From assembly GCF_021246445.1 (NCBI RefSeq), contig NZ_JAJQXW010000001.1:930001-994000 (forward strand): a stretch of 64,000 nt of DNA. The letters run 5' to 3'. Positions 1 to 9,093 of this stretch are shown piece after piece. The translations under genes were made by a program, and so were the position numbers. Each line of letters begins with the position of its first letter. The first letter of the stretch is position 1. The notes under the pieces were generated by a model. It saw only the letters and a list, made by a program, of their open reading frames with translations, made no database searches and was not told where the DNA came from. The stretch comes from Rhabdothermincola salaria. Lineage in GTDB: Bacteria > Actinomycetota > Acidimicrobiia > Acidimicrobiales > Acidimicrobilacustridaceae.

Positions 1-784
1 CCGGCGCCTCCACGTCATCATCGGTGACGCCAACCTCTCCGAGGTGGCCACGTTCTTGAAGGTCGGCACCACCGCCCTCGTGCTGGCCATGATCGAGGAC
101 GACGTCCTACCCCGGCAGTTCGTCTTCGCCACCCCCGTCCCGTCCCTGCGCGCGGTCAGCTACGACCTGGGCCTCTCCACGCCGCTGGCCCTCGCCGACG
201 GCACCACCGTGACCGCCCTCGAGGTGCAGTGGGAGCTCTACGCCCGGGCCCGCAAGTACGCCGACGACGGCGGGCTCGAGGCCGTGGGGGCCGACGTGGG
301 GGCCGAGGTCCTGCGGCGCTGGGAGGCCGTGCTCACCGGGCTCGAGTCCGACCCCATGGCCCTGGCCGGCCAGCTCGACTGGGTGGCCAAGTACCGCCTC
401 GTCGACGCCTATCGCCAGCGCCACGAGCTGGCCTGGGGCGACGCCCGGCTGGCGGCCCTCGACCTGCAGTACCACGACCTGCGCCCGGACCGCTCGCTCG
501 CCGCCCGCGTCGGGCTCGAGCGCCTGACCACCGATCAGGAGGTCGACGCGGCGATGACCGAGCCACCCACCGACACCCGGGCGTACTTCCGCGGGAAGTG
601 CCTGCAGAAGTACGCCGACGACGTGGTCGCGGCCAACTGGGACTCCATGGTGTTCGACATCGGCAGCGAGCCGCTGCGTCGGGTCCCGATGATGGAACCC
701 TCCCGCGGAACCGAGGCCCACGTGGGTAGCGTGATCCGAGACAGCGACACCTCCGCCGAGCTCCTCGAGCGGTTGGGTTCCTGA
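1..784 (+). CDS. dop: Dop, Pup deamidase/depupylase (5' end missing)
   Basis: C-terminal part (about 260 residues) of Dop, the carboxylate-amine-ligase-fold enzyme that deamidates the C-terminal Gln of Pup and also removes Pup from substrates. The reading frame is open from the first bases of the window, so the start lies upstream. The segment RRLHVIIGDANLSEVATFLK closely matches [20 protein letters not shown] of the paralogous PafA encoded at 2650-4008. It is Dop rather than a second PafA because it directly precedes pup, as in other actinobacteria, and Pup here ends in Gln and so needs deamidation. The ATP-binding N-terminal part is not visible. Confidence 0.93.
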   Translation, partial: RRLHVIIGDANLSEVATFLKVGTTALVLAMIEDDVLPRQFVFATPVPSLRAVSYDLGLSTPLALADGTTVTALEVQWELYARARKYADDGGLEAVGADVGAEVLRRWEAVLTGLESDPMALAGQLDWVAKYRLVDAYRQRHELAWGDARLAALDLQYHDLRPDRSLAARVGLERLTTDQEVDAAMTEPPTDTRAYFRGKCLQKYADDVVAANWDSMVFDIGSEPLRRVPMMEPSRGTEAHVGSVIRDSDTSAELLERLGS

Positions 785-812
785 CCCCTCTCGAACGAAG
801 GACGACAACGCG

Positions 813-1007
813 ATGGCCGAGCGAGAGCAGATCCGCAAGACCACCACCGAGAAGGCCGACGTCGAGGTCGACGAGGCCCCTGTCAGCACCGAGAAGGGCG
901 AGAAGCTCAAGGCCGAGCTCGACGACCTGCTCGACGAGATCGACGAGGTCCTCGAGACCAACGCCGAGGACTTCGTGCGCAGCTTCGTCCAGAAGGGCGG
1001 GCAGTAG
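813..1007 (+). CDS. pup: Pup, prokaryotic ubiquitin-like protein
   Basis: A 64-residue acidic, mostly disordered protein ending in Gly-Gly-Gln, the hallmark of Pup. The C-terminal Gln must be converted to Glu by Dop before PafA can attach Pup to lysines of target proteins. The central stretch LKAELDDLLDEIDEVLE is the predicted coiled-coil-forming helix that docks on the proteasomal ATPase. The gene lies 28 bp after dop and 38 bp before prcB, in the standard dop-pup-prcBA order. Identification is secure from the C-terminus, size and context. Confidence 0.97.
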   Translation: MAEREQIRKTTTEKADVEVDEAPVSTEKGEKLKAELDDLLDEIDEVLETNAEDFVRSFVQKGGQ

Positions 1008-1045
1008 CCCGCCGGACACCCGGCCCGGCACTAGCCTCGGCGCTC

Positions 1046-1891
1046 GTGACCATGCCGTTCTTCTCACCCCCCGACGACCCCGGACCCGACTTCGCCGGGC
1101 TGTTGCGCCGGTCAGGCCTGGCTCCGGAGGCGCCCACCTCCGACGTCGCCGCCCGGATGCCCATCACCCACGCCACCACCGTGGTCGCCATCCGCTACGC
1201 CGACGGGGTGGTGATGGCCGGTGACCGACGGGCCACGTCCGGCAACCTCATCTCGCACCGAGCCATCGAGAAGGTCTTCCCCGCCGACCGCCACAGCGGG
1301 GTGGCCATCGCCGGTGCCGCCGGACCGGCGATGGAGATGGTCAAGCTCTTCCAGCTGCAGCTCGAGCACTACGAGAAGGTCGAGGGCAGCGCCCTCAGCC
1401 TCGAGGGCAAGGCCAACCAGCTCGGCCAGATGGTGCGGGGCAACCTCGGTGCGGCCCTGCAGGGTCTGGCCGTGGTGCCGCTCTTCGCCGGCTACGACGT
1501 GCTGCGGGGGACCGGCCGGCTCTTCCAGTACGACGTCACCGGCGGTCGCTACGAGGAGTCCAACTTCGCGTCCACCGGTTCGGGCAGCCTCCACGCCGGC
1601 ACGGTGGTCAAGATCGGCTTCCGGGAGGGCCTCGAGCGGGCCCAGGCGCTCGACCTGGCCGTCACCGCGCTGTTCCAGGCCGCGGACGACGATTCGGCCA
1701 CCGGTGGCCCCGACCTGGTGCGCGGCATCTATCCCACCGTCGCCACCATCACCGCCGCCGGGTTCGAGAAGGTGACCGAGGCCGAGATCGCCGAGCGCTT
1801 CGGTGACCTGATCGAGGTCCTCGCCGCCCGCGAGCCCGCCATCCCGGGCCGTCTCCCCGAGACGGGCACCGACACAGGGGACGACGTCTGA
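1046..1891 (+). CDS. prcB: PrcB, proteasome beta subunit (catalytic)
   Basis: Catalytic subunit of the 20S proteasome, 281 residues from the GTG start; an in-frame ATG at 1052 is an alternative. The first 43 residues look like the autocleaved propeptide: THATTVVAIRYADG matches the mycobacterial HGTTIVALKYPGG, putting the N-terminal nucleophile at Thr44. GDRRATSGNLIS supplies the usual Asp and Arg, and DDDSATGGPDLVRGIYP is a conserved beta-subunit signature. The stop codon overlaps the prcA start by one base (TGATG), so the two subunits are probably translationally coupled and made in equal amounts. Confidence 0.96.
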   Translation: MTMPFFSPPDDPGPDFAGLLRRSGLAPEAPTSDVAARMPITHATTVVAIRYADGVVMAGDRRATSGNLISHRAIEKVFPADRHSGVAIAGAAGPAMEMVKLFQLQLEHYEKVEGSALSLEGKANQLGQMVRGNLGAALQGLAVVPLFAGYDVLRGTGRLFQYDVTGGRYEESNFASTGSGSLHAGTVVKIGFREGLERAQALDLAVTALFQAADDDSATGGPDLVRGIYPTVATITAAGFEKVTEAEIAERFGDLIEVLAAREPAIPGRLPETGTDTGDDV

Positions 1892-2619
1892 TGAGCATGC
1901 CCTTCTACGTCGCCCCCGAGCAGGTCATGAAGGACCGGGCCGACTACGCCCGCAAGGGCATCGCCCGGGGCCGCTCGTTGGCGGCCGTCGTCTACGCCGA
2001 CGGCATCCTGGTGGCGGCCGAGAACCCGTCCTCGACGCTGCGCAAGGTCAGCGAGATCTACGACCGCATCGCCTTCGCTGGTGTCGGCAAGTACAACGAG
2101 TTCGACCAGCTGCGCATCGCGGGGGTGCGGGCCGCGGACCTCAAGGGCTATGCCTACAGCCGCGAGGACGTCGACGCCCGCAGCCTGGCCAACAACTACG
2201 CCTCCATCCTCGGCCAGGTCTTCACCCACGAGATGAAGCCGATGGAGGTCGAGATCCTGGTGGCCGAGGTGAGCGCCGAGCCCGCCGGCGACCAGCTGTT
2301 CCACATCCTCTACGACGGCACGGTCATGGACGAGAACCGCTACACGGTGCTCGGCGGCGAAGCCGAGGCCATCGCCACCCGCCTGGGCGAGCTCTGGAGC
2401 GACGGTCTCGACCTCCAGGGCGCGGTGCGCGCCGCTGTGGCCGCGCTGGGCGGCCCCGACCGGGCGCTCGGACCCGACGAGCTCGAAGTGGCCCTCCTCG
2501 AGCGCACCACCCGGCGGCGGGCCTTCCGCCGCGTCGAGCGGCACGAGCTCCTCTCGTTGCTGCCCGCGGTCGAGGCGACCGCCGATCCGGCGGGGGCGCC
2601 GGCCGAGGGTGGCGACTGA
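1891..2619 (+). CDS. prcA: PrcA, proteasome alpha subunit
   Basis: Alpha subunit of the 20S proteasome, 242 residues. The N-terminus, MSMPFYVAPEQVMKDRADYA then RKGIARGRS, is the gate-forming alpha-type segment of actinobacterial PrcA. It has no N-terminal Thr nucleophile, as expected for the non-catalytic outer ring. The C-terminal tail is Ala/Gly/Glu-rich and probably flexible. It starts on the last base of the prcB stop and is followed 30 bp later by pafA. Confidence 0.96.
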   Translation: MSMPFYVAPEQVMKDRADYARKGIARGRSLAAVVYADGILVAAENPSSTLRKVSEIYDRIAFAGVGKYNEFDQLRIAGVRAADLKGYAYSREDVDARSLANNYASILGQVFTHEMKPMEVEILVAEVSAEPAGDQLFHILYDGTVMDENRYTVLGGEAEAIATRLGELWSDGLDLQGAVRAAVAALGGPDRALGPDELEVALLERTTRRRAFRRVERHELLSLLPAVEATADPAGAPAEGGD

Positions 2620-2649
2620 CCCTGCCCGTCGGTCGGTAGCGTGCCCTGC

Positions 2650-4008
2650 ATGGAGCGACGGATCTTCGGTCTCGAGAACGAGTACGGGGTCACCTGCACG
2701 CTCCGCGGCCAGCGGCGCCTCAGCCCCGACGAGGTGGCGCGCTACCTGTTCCGCCGGGTCGTCTCCTGGGGCCGCTCCTCCAACGTGTTCCTGGCCAACG
2801 GGGCGAGGCTGTACCTCGACGTGGGCTCGCACCCCGAGTACGCCACGCCGGAGTGCGACTCGATCCACGATCTGGTCGTGCACGACAAGGCGGGCGAGCG
2901 CATCCTCGAACAGCTCCTCACCAGCGCCGAGCAGCGCCTGGCCGAGGAGGGCATCAAGGGCGACATCTACCTGTTCAAGAACAACACCGACTCCGCCGGC
3001 AACTCCTATGGATGCCACGAGAACTACCTGACCTCCCGCCACGACGACTTCACCCACTACGCCGACGCGCTCATCCCGTTCCTGGTCAGCCGCCAGATCT
3101 ACGCCGGCGCCGGCAAGGTGCTGCAGACGGCCCGCGGCGCCATGTTCTGCATCTCCCAGCGAGCCGAGCACATCTGGGAGGGCGTCTCGTCGGCCACCAC
3201 CCGAAGCCGGCCGATCATCAACACCCGCGACGAGCCCCACGCCGACGCCGAGCGCTACCGACGCCTCCACGTGATCGTGGGCGACTCCAACATGAGCGAG
3301 TCGGCCACCTTCTTGAAGGTCGGAGCCACTGCCGTGCTGCTGCGCATGCTCGAGGAACCCAACGTCGTGCTGCGCGACATGACGCTCGAGAACCCCATCC
3401 GGGCCATCCGCGAGATCAGCCACGACATCACCTGCACCCGCAAGGTGCGCCTGGCCAACGGCCGGGAGGCCAGCGCGCTCGAGATCCAATCCGAGTACCT
3501 CGAGCGGGCCCTCAAGTACGCGGAGCGGCGCGATCTGTCACCGCTGGAGGTGCAGGCCCTCAACATGTGGGAGCACGCCCTCACCCAGATCGAGAAGGAC
3601 CCTCTCGGCCTGGACCGAGAGGCCGACTGGGTCGTGAAGTACAAGCTGGTCGAGGCCTACCGGGCCAAGAACGACCTGGCGCTGAGCCACCCTCGGGTCT
3701 CGCTGCTCGACCTGCAGTACCACGACGTGAGCCGCAGCCGGGGCGTGTTCTACAAGCTCCAGGATCGCGGCCTGGTCGATCGCATGTGCACCGATGCCGA
3801 GATCGACGAGGCCGTCGACACCCCGCCGCAGACCACCCGGGCCCGGCTGCGCGGCGAGTTCATCCGACGGGCCAAGGAGCGCAAGCGCGACTACACCGTC
3901 GACTGGGTGCACCTGAAGCTGAACGACCAAGCGCAGCGAACCGTCTTGTGCAAGGACCCCTTCAAGAGCCACGACGAGCGCGTCGAGAAGCTCATCGCCT
4001 CCCTCTGA
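2650..4008 (+). CDS. pafA: PafA, Pup-protein ligase
   Basis: Pup ligase, 452 residues from the ATG at 2650; an in-frame GTG at 2641 would add only three residues. The start [15 protein letters not shown] is the typical PafA N-terminus, with the Glu residues that bind Mg-ATP. The enzyme phosphorylates the C-terminal Glu of Pup and joins it to substrate lysines. It belongs to the glutamine synthetase/gamma-glutamyl-cysteine ligase fold and is a paralog of the partial Dop at the left edge. It is followed 10 bp later by pafB, so the ligase and the DNA-damage regulator genes form one unit. Confidence 0.96.
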   Translation: MERRIFGLENEYGVTCTLRGQRRLSPDEVARYLFRRVVSWGRSSNVFLANGARLYLDVGSHPEYATPECDSIHDLVVHDKAGERILEQLLTSAEQRLAEEGIKGDIYLFKNNTDSAGNSYGCHENYLTSRHDDFTHYADALIPFLVSRQIYAGAGKVLQTARGAMFCISQRAEHIWEGVSSATTRSRPIINTRDEPHADAERYRRLHVIVGDSNMSESATFLKVGATAVLLRMLEEPNVVLRDMTLENPIRAIREISHDITCTRKVRLANGREASALEIQSEYLERALKYAERRDLSPLEVQALNMWEHALTQIEKDPLGLDREADWVVKYKLVEAYRAKNDLALSHPRVSLLDLQYHDVSRSRGVFYKLQDRGLVDRMCTDAEIDEAVDTPPQTTRARLRGEFIRRAKERKRDYTVDWVHLKLNDQAQRTVLCKDPFKSHDERVEKLIASL

Positions 4009-4018
4009 GCTCACGACC

Positions 4019-4987
4019 ATGGCCACCAGCGACAAGCTCGAACGGATGATGAACCTGGCGGCGGCGCTGCTCGCCGCCGAGCGACCCGTCACCGCAGCCT
4101 GGATCGCCGAGCGGGTGGCCGGCTACCCCTCCGACAAGGTCGCGTTCCGCAAGGCGTTCGAGCGCGACAAGGCCGAGCTGCGCGACCTCGGTGTCCCCAT
4201 CACCGTCGAGGAGATCCCCGACTCGTACCCGCCCGACACCGGATACCGGATCGACCGGGCCGCGTACGAGCTCCCCGACCCCGGGCTGGCCCCCGACGAG
4301 CTCGCCGCGCTGCGTCTGGCGCTGCAAGCAGTCCGCCTCGGCGACGACGATGCCGGCTCCGACGGCACCGAGGCCCTCTGGAAGCTGGGTGGCGTCGTGC
4401 GCGACGACCACCACCCGCTCCCGCAGGCCACCGTGGCCTCGTTGCCCGCCGATCCGGCGCTGGTCCCGCTGTTCACCGCGGTCATGGAGCGGCGGACCGT
4501 CACCTTCACCTACGTCACCTCGCAGGGGGGGCAAGAGCGCGTCGTCGATCCCTGGCGCCTCGACAACCGTCGAGGTCGGTGGTACCTCACCGGCCACGAC
4601 CACCTCCGCGAGGGGGAGCGCAACTTCCGCCTCGACCGCATCGACGGCCCCGTCGAGCTCGGTGGCCCCGGAGCCTTCGAACGACCGGCCGCCCGGGTCG
4701 AGGGCGGACCCGGTCAGCCCTGGCTGTACGGCGACGGCGAGCCGGTCGTCGCCGAGCTCCTCGTCGACGCCGACCGGGCCCGGTGGGCCCGCCAGCAGCT
4801 GGGCGACGACGTCGATGCCACCGACCACCCCGATGGGTCGGTGACCTTCCGGGTCCCGGTCACGTCGTGGCCGGCGTTCCGGGGCTTCGTCCTGAGCTTC
4901 CTCGACCGCGCCGAGCTGGTCGGCCCGGACGCGTTGCGCCGCGACCTGGTCGCCTGGGTGGGCGCGCTCGCCGGTGAGGCGTCGTGA
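4019..4987 (+). CDS. pafB: PafB, WYL-domain transcriptional regulator
   Basis: A 322-residue DeoR/WYL-type regulator. Residues about 5-60 form a winged helix-turn-helix (KLERMMNLAAALLAAERPVT). The middle holds the WYL domain, with VDPWRLDNRRGRWYLTGHD and FRLDRIDG. In mycobacteria PafB and PafC act together as the PafBC activator of the LexA-independent DNA-damage response; the WYL domain is thought to sense single-stranded nucleic acid. Overlap with pafC by 4 bp (GTGA) supports equimolar synthesis of the pair. Function is inferred from family and synteny. Confidence 0.92.
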   Translation: MATSDKLERMMNLAAALLAAERPVTAAWIAERVAGYPSDKVAFRKAFERDKAELRDLGVPITVEEIPDSYPPDTGYRIDRAAYELPDPGLAPDELAALRLALQAVRLGDDDAGSDGTEALWKLGGVVRDDHHPLPQATVASLPADPALVPLFTAVMERRTVTFTYVTSQGGQERVVDPWRLDNRRGRWYLTGHDHLREGERNFRLDRIDGPVELGGPGAFERPAARVEGGPGQPWLYGDGEPVVAELLVDADRARWARQQLGDDVDATDHPDGSVTFRVPVTSWPAFRGFVLSFLDRAELVGPDALRRDLVAWVGALAGEAS

Positions 4988-5943
4988 CCGCCCGGACCCC
5001 CCGCCTCACCGCCACCGAACGCCTCCGACGCATGCTGGCGATCGTCCCCTGGGTGGCGGCCCAGGACGACGGCGCCACCATCGACGAGATCTGTGCCCGC
5101 TTCGACCTCGACCGGGGCCAGCTGCAGGACTGCCTCGACACCGCGTTCATGGTGGGCCTGCACCCCTACACGCCCGATGCCCTGATCGACGTCATCCTCG
5201 ATGGCGACCGGGTCCGGCTGCGCCTCCCGGACTTCTTCACCCGCCCCCTCCGGCTCACCGCCGAGCAGGCGCTGGCCCTGCTGGCCGCCGGACGTTCCCT
5301 GCTCAACGTCCCCGGCGCCGACCGCGACGGGCCTCTGGCCCGAGGTCTCGAGAAGCTCTCGTCCACCATGGGCGGCGACGCCGGCGCCCTCGTCGACGTC
5401 GAGCTGGGGGAGGGCGCCGGGTCGGTGCTGCCCCGGTTGCAGGTGGCCGTCGGCGAGCACCGCCGGCTGGCCCTCGACTACTACAGCTACGGGCGCGACG
5501 AGCTCACCCACCGCGAGGTCGACCCCTGGCGCGTGCACGCCGAGCAGGGACGCTGGTACCTCGAGGGCTGGTGCCACCTCAGCGACGACGTCCGTGTCTT
5601 CCGGGTGGACCGCATCGCCGAGGCGACGGTGCTCGAGGAGACCTTCGAGCCACCCCCCGACCCCCGTCCCGTCGAGGTGTTCCGACCCGGTCCCGACGAT
5701 CCTCGCGTCACCCTCGACCTGGCCCCGGAGGCCCGTTGGGTGGCCGAGCAGTACCCGGTCGAGGAGATCGAGGAGCTGGCATCCGGGGGCCTGCGCGTCA
5801 CCCTGGCCGTCGTGGCCCGGCCGTGGCTCGAGCGCCTGTTGGTGCGCCTCGGGCCCGAGGCCACCGTGGTCGCCGCCCCGGAGGACCTCGGCGACGTCGC
5901 CGGCACCGCCGCCCGCCGGGTCCTCAGCCGGTACGGCGGGTAG
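4984..5943 (+). CDS. pafC: PafC, WYL-domain transcriptional regulator
   Basis: A 319-residue partner and paralog of PafB. The N-terminal winged helix is followed by a WYL domain (REVDPWRVHAEQGRWYLEGW, then RVFRVDRIAE) and a WCX-like C-terminal extension. The GTG start overlaps the pafB TGA. In some actinobacteria the two halves are fused into one polypeptide; here they are separate. It is expected to form a heterodimer with PafB and turn on DNA-repair genes after damage. Confidence 0.92.
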   Translation: MTARTPRLTATERLRRMLAIVPWVAAQDDGATIDEICARFDLDRGQLQDCLDTAFMVGLHPYTPDALIDVILDGDRVRLRLPDFFTRPLRLTAEQALALLAAGRSLLNVPGADRDGPLARGLEKLSSTMGGDAGALVDVELGEGAGSVLPRLQVAVGEHRRLALDYYSYGRDELTHREVDPWRVHAEQGRWYLEGWCHLSDDVRVFRVDRIAEATVLEETFEPPPDPRPVEVFRPGPDDPRVTLDLAPEARWVAEQYPVEEIEELASGGLRVTLAVVARPWLERLLVRLGPEATVVAAPEDLGDVAGTAARRVLSRYGG

Positions 5944-6002
5944 GCTCACCGAGCCGTGCTCTTGTTCGTCCCCCCTCTCGCCGACGTCTCCGTGGTCCCG
6001 CG

Positions 6003-6647
6003 GTGACCGTGTCGCCGCCACCCGAACACCCGGTCGCGGGGGGCCCGCTGCCGCCACCGGCCGAAGCCCCTCGGCGTGGGCTCGCCAAGCTCCTCGGCCC
6101 GGTCGGCGCCAACATCGCCGAGTGGCTCGTGGTCATCGTGGGCGCCGTCGTGCTGGCCCTCGTGATCAAGGCCTTCGTGCTGCAGGCCTTCTTCATCCCG
6201 TCGTTGTCGATGGCCTCGACCCTCGAAGAGGGCGATCGGGTGCTGGTCAACAAGCTGTCCTACACGTTCGGCGACGTCTCCCGAGGCGACATCGTGGTGT
6301 TCGAACGACCTCCCACCGAGACGGCGGGCGAGATCCCGGATCTCATCAAGCGGGTCGTCGGTCTCCCCGGCGAGTCCATCGTCATCAAGGACGACACCGT
6401 CTTCGTCGACGGCCAGGCCCTCGACGAGTCGTACCTCGACCCCGGGGTCGTCACCAGCACGGCCACCACGCCGCTGAGCTGCAGCGACGCCGACCCCTGC
6501 CTCGTCCCGCCCGGCCACGTCTGGGTCATGGGCGACAACCGTCCGGACTCCAAGGACAGCCGGTTCTTCGGGCCCATCACCGAGTCCAGCATCGTGGGCG
6601 AGTCCTTCGTGAGGGTCTGGCCCCTCGGGCGCTTCTCCTTCTTCTGA
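6003..6647 (+). CDS. lepB: Signal peptidase I
   Basis: Type I signal peptidase, about 214 residues from the GTG at 6003 (GTG at 6009 also possible). A Pro-rich cytoplasmic N-terminus leads into one transmembrane helix (about residues 40-60). The catalytic Ser is in FIPSLSMASTL (about Ser69) and the general-base Lys in DLIKRVVGLPGE (about Lys116). GDNRPDSKDSRFFGPI is conserved box D/E. It releases exported Sec and Tat proteins from the membrane. It follows pafC by about 60 bp and probably shares its transcript. Confidence 0.94.
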   Translation: MTVSPPPEHPVAGGPLPPPAEAPRRGLAKLLGPVGANIAEWLVVIVGAVVLALVIKAFVLQAFFIPSLSMASTLEEGDRVLVNKLSYTFGDVSRGDIVVFERPPTETAGEIPDLIKRVVGLPGESIVIKDDTVFVDGQALDESYLDPGVVTSTATTPLSCSDADPCLVPPGHVWVMGDNRPDSKDSRFFGPITESSIVGESFVRVWPLGRFSFF

Positions 6648-6720
6648 TCCAGCCGTCGGCGGGCCGATCGGCCGGCAGCGACCAGGTCCGGTCGTCCGGC
6701 GCCGGCTCGGCCAGGTCGGA

Positions 6721-7428
6721 TCAGGCGCGCGCGTGGATCCTCGCCATCATGCGGTCGACGTGGTCGGAGAACACGCCGTCGATGCCGGTGTCGAGCAGGT
6801 TGTCGATGGTGCGGTCGAACTGCACGTCCCATCCGAGGGCCAGCATCTCGAAGCGGTGCACGAGGGCCACGAGACCCCCGGTCCAGTCGCTGTGGTGCAG
6901 GTTGACGGCGTCGAGGCCGGCCGCCGCCGCCCGGGCCACATGACGCTCGGCGCCTCCCTCCATCCGCTTGAGACGGGTCGAGTCGACCAGCTTGACACTG
7001 GGGGAGAGGGCCCTCCAGGTAGCCGCCAGCTCCCAATCGGGATGGCACAGCCAGAGGCGCTCCTCGGCGCCCACGTCACGGGCGCTGGCCACCAGCTCGG
7101 CCGCGACCGCCTCGTCCTTGACGTCGACGGAGAGCTCGAAGTCGGTGCCGCAGTCGGCGTAGAGCTCGGCCAACGTGACCAGGTGCCCGGGGAGCTCGTC
7201 GCGGCGGTGGGCGGCGATGGGCCGGCGGCGCATCCGCCCGCCCACGACCCCGTCGTGGTCGAGCACGGCCTGGCCGTCGGCGCTCGACCAGGCGTCGGTC
7301 TCCAGGCCCGTGGCCCCCAGCCGCAGCGCCAGGCGGAACGCCTCGAGGGTGTTGTCGGCGGCGTGGGCCCGGGCGCCGCGATGGGCGAAGCCGATCGGAG
7401 GGCGTCGAACCGAGGCGAATCGAGGCAC
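6721..7428 (-). CDS. Glycerophosphodiester phosphodiesterase family protein
   Basis: About 235 residues from a GTG at 7428, which precedes the conserved core by 12 residues; longer in-frame extensions lack a family match. The N-terminal GFAHRGARAHAADNTLEAF is the GDPD signature (catalytic His-Arg, Asn-Thr), followed by GLETDAWSSADGQAVLDHD, which supplies the metal ligands Glu/Asp and the second catalytic His. It would hydrolyse glycerophosphodiesters to glycerol-3-phosphate and an alcohol. No signal peptide is seen, so it is probably cytoplasmic. It is one of only three minus-strand genes left of the dif-like site. Confidence 0.87.
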   Translation of the reverse strand: MPRFASVRRPPIGFAHRGARAHAADNTLEAFRLALRLGATGLETDAWSSADGQAVLDHDGVVGGRMRRRPIAAHRRDELPGHLVTLAELYADCGTDFELSVDVKDEAVAAELVASARDVGAEERLWLCHPDWELAATWRALSPSVKLVDSTRLKRMEGGAERHVARAAAAGLDAVNLHHSDWTGGLVALVHRFEMLALGWDVQFDRTIDNLLDTGIDGVFSDHVDRMMARIHARA

Positions 7429-7557
7429 CCCGCGAGCATGCCCGGCGGCACCCTGCTCCAGCCATTCGGCCCACGCGTCGCGCTCAAGCGAGCGCTCCTC
7501 GTGGCCGAGAACAACCATGGGTCCACAAGGGGCCGACACGACGAGGAGCACGACGAA

Positions 7558-7908
7558 ATGGCGACCATCCGAGCGACCTGCCCCACCTGTGGCGACGTGG
7601 AGCTCAGCACGGCCGACGTGCAGGTACGGGTCAGCGCCACCGAGCGCCGCAGCAGCTACGCCTTCGTCTGCCCACGCTGCGAGACGACCGTCGTCAAGCC
7701 CGCCGAACCGCGCACGATCGACCTGCTCCTGGCCTCCGGCGTCGCCTACGAGCTGTCGATGCCGACGGTCGAGGTGGCCGACCACGAGGCCGGCGGGGCG
7801 CCCATCACCTCGGCGGAGCTCCAGGGCTTCCAGAGCCTGCTCGGCGACGACGACGAGCTGTGGGCGGCGTTCGATGCCGCCGAGAGCCAGGATCGTCGCC
7901 GCCGCTGA
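7558..7908 (+). CDS. Small zinc-ribbon protein, function unknown
   Basis: A 116-residue protein with two Cys pairs, CPTC near residue 8 and CPRC near residue 40, spaced like a zinc ribbon. The rest is acidic and ends in Gln-Asp-(Arg)4. The start is the ATG at 7558. It is divergent from the GDPD gene and precedes tatB. I do not recognise a named family; a role in nucleic-acid or protein binding is only a guess from the zinc ribbon. Confidence 0.75.
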   Translation: MATIRATCPTCGDVELSTADVQVRVSATERRSSYAFVCPRCETTVVKPAEPRTIDLLLASGVAYELSMPTVEVADHEAGGAPITSAELQGFQSLLGDDDELWAAFDAAESQDRRRR

Positions 7909-7913
7909 TCGTC

Positions 7914-7929
7914 GGGCCCGAAGGGGCCC
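7914..7929 (+). terminator. Short GC hairpin after the zinc-ribbon gene
   Basis: A perfect 6-bp inverted repeat (GGGCCC, 4-nt loop, GGGCCC) begins 6 bp after the stop of the zinc-ribbon gene and ends 30 bp before the tatB start. No U-tract follows, which is common in high-GC actinobacteria. It may be a weak terminator or a 5' leader hairpin for tatB. Confidence 0.4.
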
Positions 7930-7959
7930 TCGGAGGCGACGGCGCTAGGATTTGTCGCT

Positions 7960-8292
7960 GTGTTCAACGTCGGTGGTGGAGAGATCCTCGTCATCCTCCT
8001 CATCGCGCTCCTCTTCCTCGGCCCCGAACGGATGCCCGACGCCGCCAAGAAGCTGGGGCGCTTCCTCGGGGAGGCCCGTCGCATGACGGCCGGCTTCCAG
8101 GAGGAGGTCCGCAGCGCCATGGACCTGAGCGGCACCGATGACGCGGTGCAGCGTTCCGATGCCGGTCCCCGGCTCATCGGGCCACCCCCCGAGCCCACCG
8201 CCCCCCGCACACCGGAGGGTCCGGCCGACGACGGTGACGCGACCGAGGTCTCGCCCCCGGGCGACGGTCGCGACGACTCCAGTGCGGCCTGA
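7960..8292 (+). CDS. tatB: Sec-independent translocase protein TatA/TatB family
   Basis: A 110-residue protein with one short N-terminal transmembrane helix (ILVILLIALLFLG), the hinge GPERMPDAAKKLG, an amphipathic helix and a Pro/Asp-rich disordered tail. This is the TatA/TatB architecture; the Pro in the hinge and placement directly before tatC favour TatB, but TatA cannot be excluded because some actinobacteria place tatA here. With TatC it forms the receptor for twin-arginine signal peptides. The start is GTG at 7960. Confidence 0.87.
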   Translation: MFNVGGGEILVILLIALLFLGPERMPDAAKKLGRFLGEARRMTAGFQEEVRSAMDLSGTDDAVQRSDAGPRLIGPPPEPTAPRTPEGPADDGDATEVSPPGDGRDDSSAA

Positions 8293-8304
8293 CCCCCGGG
8301 GCCG

Positions 8305-9093
8305 GTGGTGAGCGCCAACCCCGACGCCGAGCCGCGCACGACCAGCGGCCACATGACGATCTGGGAGCACATCGCCGAGCTCCGCTCCCGCCTCATCAAG
8401 GTCATGATCGCCGTGGGACTGGGTGCGATCCTGGGGTGGATCCTGTTCCCCTGGGTGTTCGACATCCTGCAGACGCCGTTCCGCGACCTCGTCGAGAACC
8501 GGGGTGGCCGGATCGTGGCCAACGCCCCGCTCCAGGCCTTCAGCACCCGCCTCAAGGTCGCGGGCTACCTCGGCATCGTGTTCGCCATGCCGGTCATCCT
8601 CTGGCAGCTCTGGCGCTTCGTCACGCCGGGCCTGTACCCCCACGAGAAGAAGTACGCAATCCCGTTCACGGTGACGTCGCTGGTGCTCTTCGCGCTCGGG
8701 GCGTCGCTGGCCTACTACACCTTGAACCCGGCGCTCGAGTTCCTCATCGGGGTCGGCGGCGACGACATCGAGCCGTACTACACCGTCGACAGCTACATCA
8801 TGTTGATCGTCTGGATGATGATCGGCTTCGGCATCGGCTTCGAGGTCCCGGTGCTGCTCGTGGCCCTCCAGATGGTGGGCATCCTCACCCCCCGCAAGCT
8901 GCTGAGCTGGTGGCGCATCGCCATCGTGCTCAACGTCGTCGCCGCGGCGGTCATCACCCCCAGCGGCGATCCGATCACCATGATGGCGCTGGCGGTGCCG
9001 ATGACCGTCCTCTACCTCATGAGCATCGGTGTGGGCGCGCTGTTCCTCCGGTTGCGGCGCCGAAAGGCCGAGCGAGCCGGCACCGCGGCGTGA
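8305..9093 (+). CDS. tatC: TatC, twin-arginine translocase core
   Basis: A 262-residue integral membrane protein with six predicted helices. MTIWEHIAELRSRLIK is the conserved N-terminal TatC motif (the Glu binds the RR signal peptide). The start may be GTG at 8305 or 8308, or ATG at 8353, which lies directly before that motif. It is followed by helY with a 4-bp GTGA overlap. The tat-helY arrangement also occurs in mycobacteria. Confidence 0.94.
   Translation: MVSANPDAEPRTTSGHMTIWEHIAELRSRLIKVMIAVGLGAILGWILFPWVFDILQTPFRDLVENRGGRIVANAPLQAFSTRLKVAGYLGIVFAMPVILWQLWRFVTPGLYPHEKKYAIPFTVTSLVLFALGASLAYYTLNPALEFLIGVGGDDIEPYYTVDSYIMLIVWMMIGFGIGFEVPVLLVALQMVGILTPRKLLSWWRIAIVLNVVAAAVITPSGDPITMMALAVPMTVLYLMSIGVGALFLRLRRRKAERAGTAA

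Noticed and set aside
5956-6006. 16-codon leader ORF whose TGA overlaps the lepB GTG
   Set aside because: Too short and without conserved features; could be coupling, but no evidence separates it from chance.
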